Assembly (NCBI RefSeq): GCF_000716445.1
Contig: NZ_JNWK01000105.1
Coordinates: 1 to 21,024, forward strand
DNA length: 21,024 bases
DNA from: Streptomyces wedmorensis
GTDB taxonomy: Bacteria; Actinomycetota; Actinomycetes; Streptomycetales; Streptomycetaceae
Direction of reading: 5' to 3'
The notes below the pieces were generated by a model. It was not told the origin of the DNA and made no database searches. It saw only the letters and a program-made list of their open reading frames with translations. Shown piece after piece: positions 17,937 through 21,024 of this stretch. Every line of letters starts with the position of its first letter. The stretch's first letter is position 1. The position numbers and the translations under genes were made by a program.

Positions 17937-20510
17937 TCAGAAGTTCTCGTCGTACGCGCCCGCACCGGGGACGGCCTCGCCGGAACCTGACCCGGAGCCG
18001 AAGCCGGAGCCGGGTCCGGACCCAGAGCCGAAGCCGGACCCAGAACCGAAGCCGGAGGCGGAGTCGAAGCCCGTGCCCGAGTCGGACCCCGAGCCCGGAT
18101 CGAATCCGGTGCCCGTGCCCGTGCCACCGCCGGCGACGGAGCCGGAGCCGTTCCCCGTGCGCCCGCTCCTTCGCGTACGGCCCCTCCTGCCCGTCCCGTC
18201 GGCCGTCCCCGCACCCCTACCGCCGCCGGTGCTCCGGGGGCCTCGGGCCCGGCGGGACCACGGGAGGTCGCGGGTCGTGCCCGGTTCCACGCGGCCGCCG
18301 CGGACGACGAGTTCGTGGTCGCCGAGGGCGATCGGCTCACCCGTCCTGACGGGGACCTGCGGGCCGCCCCTGAGGCGGAGCAGCAGCTCGCCGCTGCCGG
18401 TGCGGCGCAGGACGTGGGCGGCGGATGCGGTGCCGCCGCGGATCCGGCGGAGCGTGGGCGGGGCTCCGTACGGCTCGTCGACGGTGAAGGCGAAGACGCC
18501 GCCGGGACTCTGGCCGCGCCGGATCGGCAGCGAGTAGAGGTCACGGCCCTCGTGGCCGAGTTCGAGCGTGAGACCGGTGAGGTCGCGACGGCGACGCCGG
18601 GCGGCGAACCGGATGCCGGTGAACGCGGCGAGGAGCAGGAACGCGGCCGTGCCCGCGGCCGCCGCCTTCCACCACCGGTCCCACCAGGTCGGCGGCGCCA
18701 CCACCCGGGCGTCCAGGTAGTCGGAGTCGAGGGCGGCGTCGCCGTCGGTGTCCACGACGGTGACCTGGCCGCCCAGTTCGCCGAGGGGCGTGGAGCCGCC
18801 GAGGGTGACCGTGAAGGGGACGCTGATGCTCTTGCCCGGCGGCGCCGTGACGGTGGTCGGCGCGAGGGTGAGCTCGGTGCCGGGCGTCACGTCCTTCAGC
18901 GCGAGGCGCAGGGTGTGCGGCGCGGAGTCCTCGTTGGTGACGTCGAGGGTGCCGCGGACGGTTCCCCCCGGGTACACGGTGGCCTGGTCGACGGCGAGCC
19001 CGGCGATCACGAGTCGCGGCCCCTCGGCGACCCGGGCGTACAACGGGCGCAGGTCGGAGGTGATGCCGGGCGCGGCCATGCGGGTGACGAACTTCAGCTC
19101 GCCGGTCGCCCCCGCGGGGACGGTGAGCCGGCCGGTGAAGCGGACGTCGCCGGCCTTGCGGTCGGGTGCCTTGCCGTCGTCGGCGAGCCGGAACGTGACG
19201 GGCCGGAAGCCCGCGCCGCTCATCTCGGCGGTGACCGCGAGACCCGCGAGCTGCCCGGGGTCCGAGATGACGACGCCGCGCCGGGTCTGCATCCTCGCCT
19301 GCACGGTGATCTCCTCCCCCGCGCGGGGAGACGCCGGGTCGAGGGTGACGTCGGAGCGGAGGCGGCCCTGCCAGATCGCCCGGACGGCGACCTCGCGGTC
19401 GCGGTGCCCCTCCGGCGCCTCGATGTGCACGCGCCAGCGGCCGGGCAGCGGGTTCTTCACGCGCAGCGCCTCGACCGGGCCGTCCTGCCCGCTGACCTCG
19501 AAGAGCGAACCGTCGAACTCGCCCCGGGCGGGCACCTTGCGGCCCGCCGGGTCGAAGTACGTCACGCGCACCTTCGGGTCGTGCTTGGAGACCGTGAGGG
19601 AACCGTCGGTCGCGATCGGCGGGATGGACACGCTCAGGTCGGCGGGCGGCTTCCCGACGGTGCCCTGCGCGATCCGGGCGCAGCGGGCGGCGGCGAACGT
19701 CTCCTGGAGCGCCGTGTCGATCTCGGCGGACGTGCCGACGACCCTCATGCGCGGGGTGGAGCCGGGGACTTCGGAGCAGGCGCCCCGGTAGCCGCCCTCG
19801 GCCATCGCGGTGAGCGCGTCCCGGTCGATGGCGGTGCCGAAGCCGAGGGGCCAGATCTGCACGCCGGCGGCCCGTGCGCGGGCGAGCTCCTCGGTGAGCC
19901 GCCGCTCCCCGTTGGCCTGGCGGCTGTCACGGTCGGTGCCGTACTCGGGGCTGTCCCCGACGTCCAGCTTGCCATCGGTGAGCAGGAAGACGACCTTGGG
20001 GACGGCCGGTCCCTTCGCCCCGGCCCCGTCGCCGTCCTCCGCGAGGCGGCTGACGGCCTGGCGTACGGCCGCCGGGAAGTCGGTGCCCGGCCCCATCCGC
20101 GCCTCGTCGCGGCGGCCCAGTCCCTGGACGCAGTCGCTGAGACGCTCCCGGCCGGCGGCGTCGGCGACGGTCAGCTGGCACACCTCGCGCACCGGCGACT
20201 GGCCGGGCTTCTCCGAACTGCCGAACCCGATCACCACCGCCCGGGAACGCTCCGATATCTCACCCTGGACCAACAGCGCGGCCGCCTCGGTCTCCCGGGC
20301 CAGGTCCTTGTCCGCCAGGCTCTTCGACTGGTCGACGACGACGGCGAAGTCGATCGGCTCCGGGCCGTCGGACGGCTCGGCGGCCGACCACGGCGCCCTG
20401 GGACTGCCCGGCGCTCCGCCGGCCCCCGAGGCGGTGGCGGCCGTGAACGGGGTGAGCGCGAGGAGCGCCCCGGCGAGGAGCAGGGCGCTCCCCTTGTCGG
20501 TCCACTGCAT
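17937..20510 (-). CDS. Membrane-anchored von Willebrand factor A domain protein with cytosolic FHA-like tail
   Basis: An 857-aa protein with a signal peptide ([20 protein letters not shown]), so the vWA domain should lie outside the membrane. The vWA domain (about 53-290) keeps the full metal-binding MIDAS: DQSKS (60-64), Thr143 in GPGTD and Asp179 in LLTDG. Beta-sandwich-type segments follow (about 290-605), including a CARDB-like stretch [21 protein letters not shown] transmembrane helix ([20 protein letters not shown]) is followed by RRRRR, placing the tail inside. The first ~100 residues of the tail are beta-rich and end [13 protein letters not shown], weakly FHA-like. The last ~60 are GSGF/GFDS repeats ending AYDENF. 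The ATG at 20510 has GGTGAG seven bases upstream; a GTG at 20522, overlapping the previous stop as GTGA, is an equally possible start adding four residues. It probably senses or binds an envelope ligand and signals to the tubulin-like protein. Confidence 0.87.
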   Translation of the reverse strand: MQWTDKGSALLLAGALLALTPFTAATASGAGGAPGSPRAPWSAAEPSDGPEPIDFAVVVDQSKSLADKDLARETEAAALLVQGEISERSRAVVIGFGSSEKPGQSPVREVCQLTVADAAGRERLSDCVQGLGRRDEARMGPGTDFPAAVRQAVSRLAEDGDGAGAKGPAVPKVVFLLTDGKLDVGDSPEYGTDRDSRQANGERRLTEELARARAAGVQIWPLGFGTAIDRDALTAMAEGGYRGACSEVPGSTPRMRVVGTSAEIDTALQETFAAARCARIAQGTVGKPPADLSVSIPPIATDGSLTVSKHDPKVRVTYFDPAGRKVPARGEFDGSLFEVSGQDGPVEALRVKNPLPGRWRVHIEAPEGHRDREVAVRAIWQGRLRSDVTLDPASPRAGEEITVQARMQTRRGVVISDPGQLAGLAVTAEMSGAGFRPVTFRLADDGKAPDRKAGDVRFTGRLTVPAGATGELKFVTRMAAPGITSDLRPLYARVAEGPRLVIAGLAVDQATVYPGGTVRGTLDVTNEDSAPHTLRLALKDVTPGTELTLAPTTVTAPPGKSISVPFTVTLGGSTPLGELGGQVTVVDTDGDAALDSDYLDARVVAPPTWWDRWWKAAAAGTAAFLLLAAFTGIRFAARRRRRDLTGLTLELGHEGRDLYSLPIRRGQSPGGVFAFTVDEPYGAPPTLRRIRGGTASAAHVLRRTGSGELLLRLRGGPQVPVRTGEPIALGDHELVVRGGRVEPGTTRDLPWSRRARGPRSTGGGRGAGTADGTGRRGRTRRSGRTGNGSGSVAGGGTGTGTGFDPGSGSDSGTGFDSASGFGSGSGFGSGSGPGSGFGSGSGSGEAVPGAGAYDENF
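17971..18132 (-). repeat. Coding repeat: Gly-Ser-Phe low-complexity tail
   Basis: Degenerate 6- and 18-bp motifs (such as CGGACCCAGAGCCGAAGC and a one-base variant next to it) encode [21 protein letters not shown] sequence at the C-terminus of the vWA protein. The Phe residues spaced in a Gly/Ser chain are typical of disordered, self-associating segments. Confidence 0.85.
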
Positions 20511-20518
20511 CTTCTGTC

Positions 20519-21024
20519 TCACCACAGTTCGCTGAAGAGGGCCAGGAGGGCGCCGAGCGCGAGCGCGCACACGCCCAGGCGCAGCCACCGGTACTTCGCC
20601 GCGAGCACGAGCCCGTGCACGCTGGCCTGTTCGAGGAGCCAGCCGGTCGCGTCCGTGCCCGACGCGGTGAGCCGCTCCCGCAGCACGGGCTCCGACGGTC
20701 CGGACGTCAGCTCGCGCAGGAGCGTGCGGTCCGCCCCTATGCGCGTGCGGGGCAGCACGACCGAGACGAGCATCAGCACCCCCGCCGTCCACAGCGCCCC
20801 CGCCACCAGCAGGAACACGAGCCCGGCCCCTGCGTCCGGCAACGGGCCCCGGTCCCCGGAGAACACCACCGCGAGGAAGGCGAGCGCGCCGGAGAGCAGG
20901 ATCGCGGCCTTCGTGTCGGCCCGCCCGATGTCCTCTCGCACGGTGGCGAGCAACCGCTCGGCCATGAAGCGAAGCTCTTCGGGCGGGGTGGGTGCGGGGG
21001 CCGGGGCGGGCGTGGGGGTGAGGG
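20519..21024 (-). CDS. Pycsar-effector-like (PycTM) membrane protein, probably cut by window edge
   Basis: The motif REDIGRADTKAAILL followed by hydrophobic helices (AILLSGALAFLAVVF; GLVFLLVAGALWTAGVLMLVSVV; LGVCALALGALLALF) and the conserved-looking AAKYRWLRLG before the last helix match the PycTM family. Members of that family act as membrane-damaging effectors of cyclic-pyrimidine (Pycsar) anti-phage systems. The only in-window start is the ATG at 20965 (148 aa), but the frame stays open to the edge and encodes a Pro/Ala/Thr-rich stretch followed by PPEELRF, which looks like the natural N-terminal helix. The true start is therefore probably outside. No nucleotide cyclase gene is visible. 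The stop lies 8 bp before the vWA start or overlaps its alternative GTG, so the two are co-translated. It may be a membrane sensor or effector of the tubulin-like system instead of a Pycsar effector. Confidence 0.75.
   Translation of the reverse strand, partial: LTPTPAPAPAPTPPEELRFMAERLLATVREDIGRADTKAAILLSGALAFLAVVFSGDRGPLPDAGAGLVFLLVAGALWTAGVLMLVSVVLPRTRIGADRTLLRELTSGPSEPVLRERLTASGTDATGWLLEQASVHGLVLAAKYRWLRLGVCALALGALLALFSELW

Overview
The window is very GC-rich, with strong G/C third-position bias, GTG starts and stop-start overlaps such as GTGA and ATGA. This points to an actinomycete chromosome, most likely Streptomyces. I saw no rRNA, tRNA, CRISPR array, transposase or integrase, so nothing shows directly that the segment is mobile.

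Left part (1-4711): an isolated DUF1772-type membrane protein lies on the minus strand. Next to it is a two-gene minus-strand operon of a crotonase-superfamily protein and a fused salicylyl-CoA/anthraniloyl-CoA-type flavin monooxygenase-oxidoreductase, an aryl-CoA catabolic pair. Divergent from this operon is a small RsbW-like ATP-binding protein on the plus strand.

Middle part (4712-7081): arginine deiminase (arcA) and ornithine carbamoyltransferase (argF/arcB) lie in tandem on the minus strand. They give the first two steps of the arginine deiminase pathway; no carbamate kinase gene is in the window.

Right part (7303-21024): one long minus-strand operon runs off the right edge. In transcription order it encodes (1) a Pycsar-effector-like (PycTM) membrane protein, probably cut by the window edge; (2) a secreted-then-anchored von Willebrand A (vWA) protein with a cytosolic tail; (3) a tubulin/FtsZ-superfamily protein of the Tubulin_2 type; (4) an unrecognised multipass membrane protein of 894 aa; (5) a pseudokinase - zinc ribbon - TRAFAC-type GTPase fusion; and (6) a GTPase-associated-protein-1-like protein with a C-terminal membrane anchor. 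Genes 3 to 6 are joined by 4-nt stop/start overlaps, and genes 1 to 3 are nearly touching. The set matches, from established comparative genomics, the predicted vWA + tubulin-like + GTPase membrane-remodelling or conflict systems. I know of no experimental characterisation of this actinobacterial form.

Two things stand out in the operon. Five of the six proteins carry a different low-complexity tandem repeat (PNR, YGASDP, DFGP, GSGF, and PTP/REP/polyproline). The last gene is interrupted by a run of 29 G on the plus strand that puts its two halves in different frames, which is either an assembly error or a phase-variable switch.
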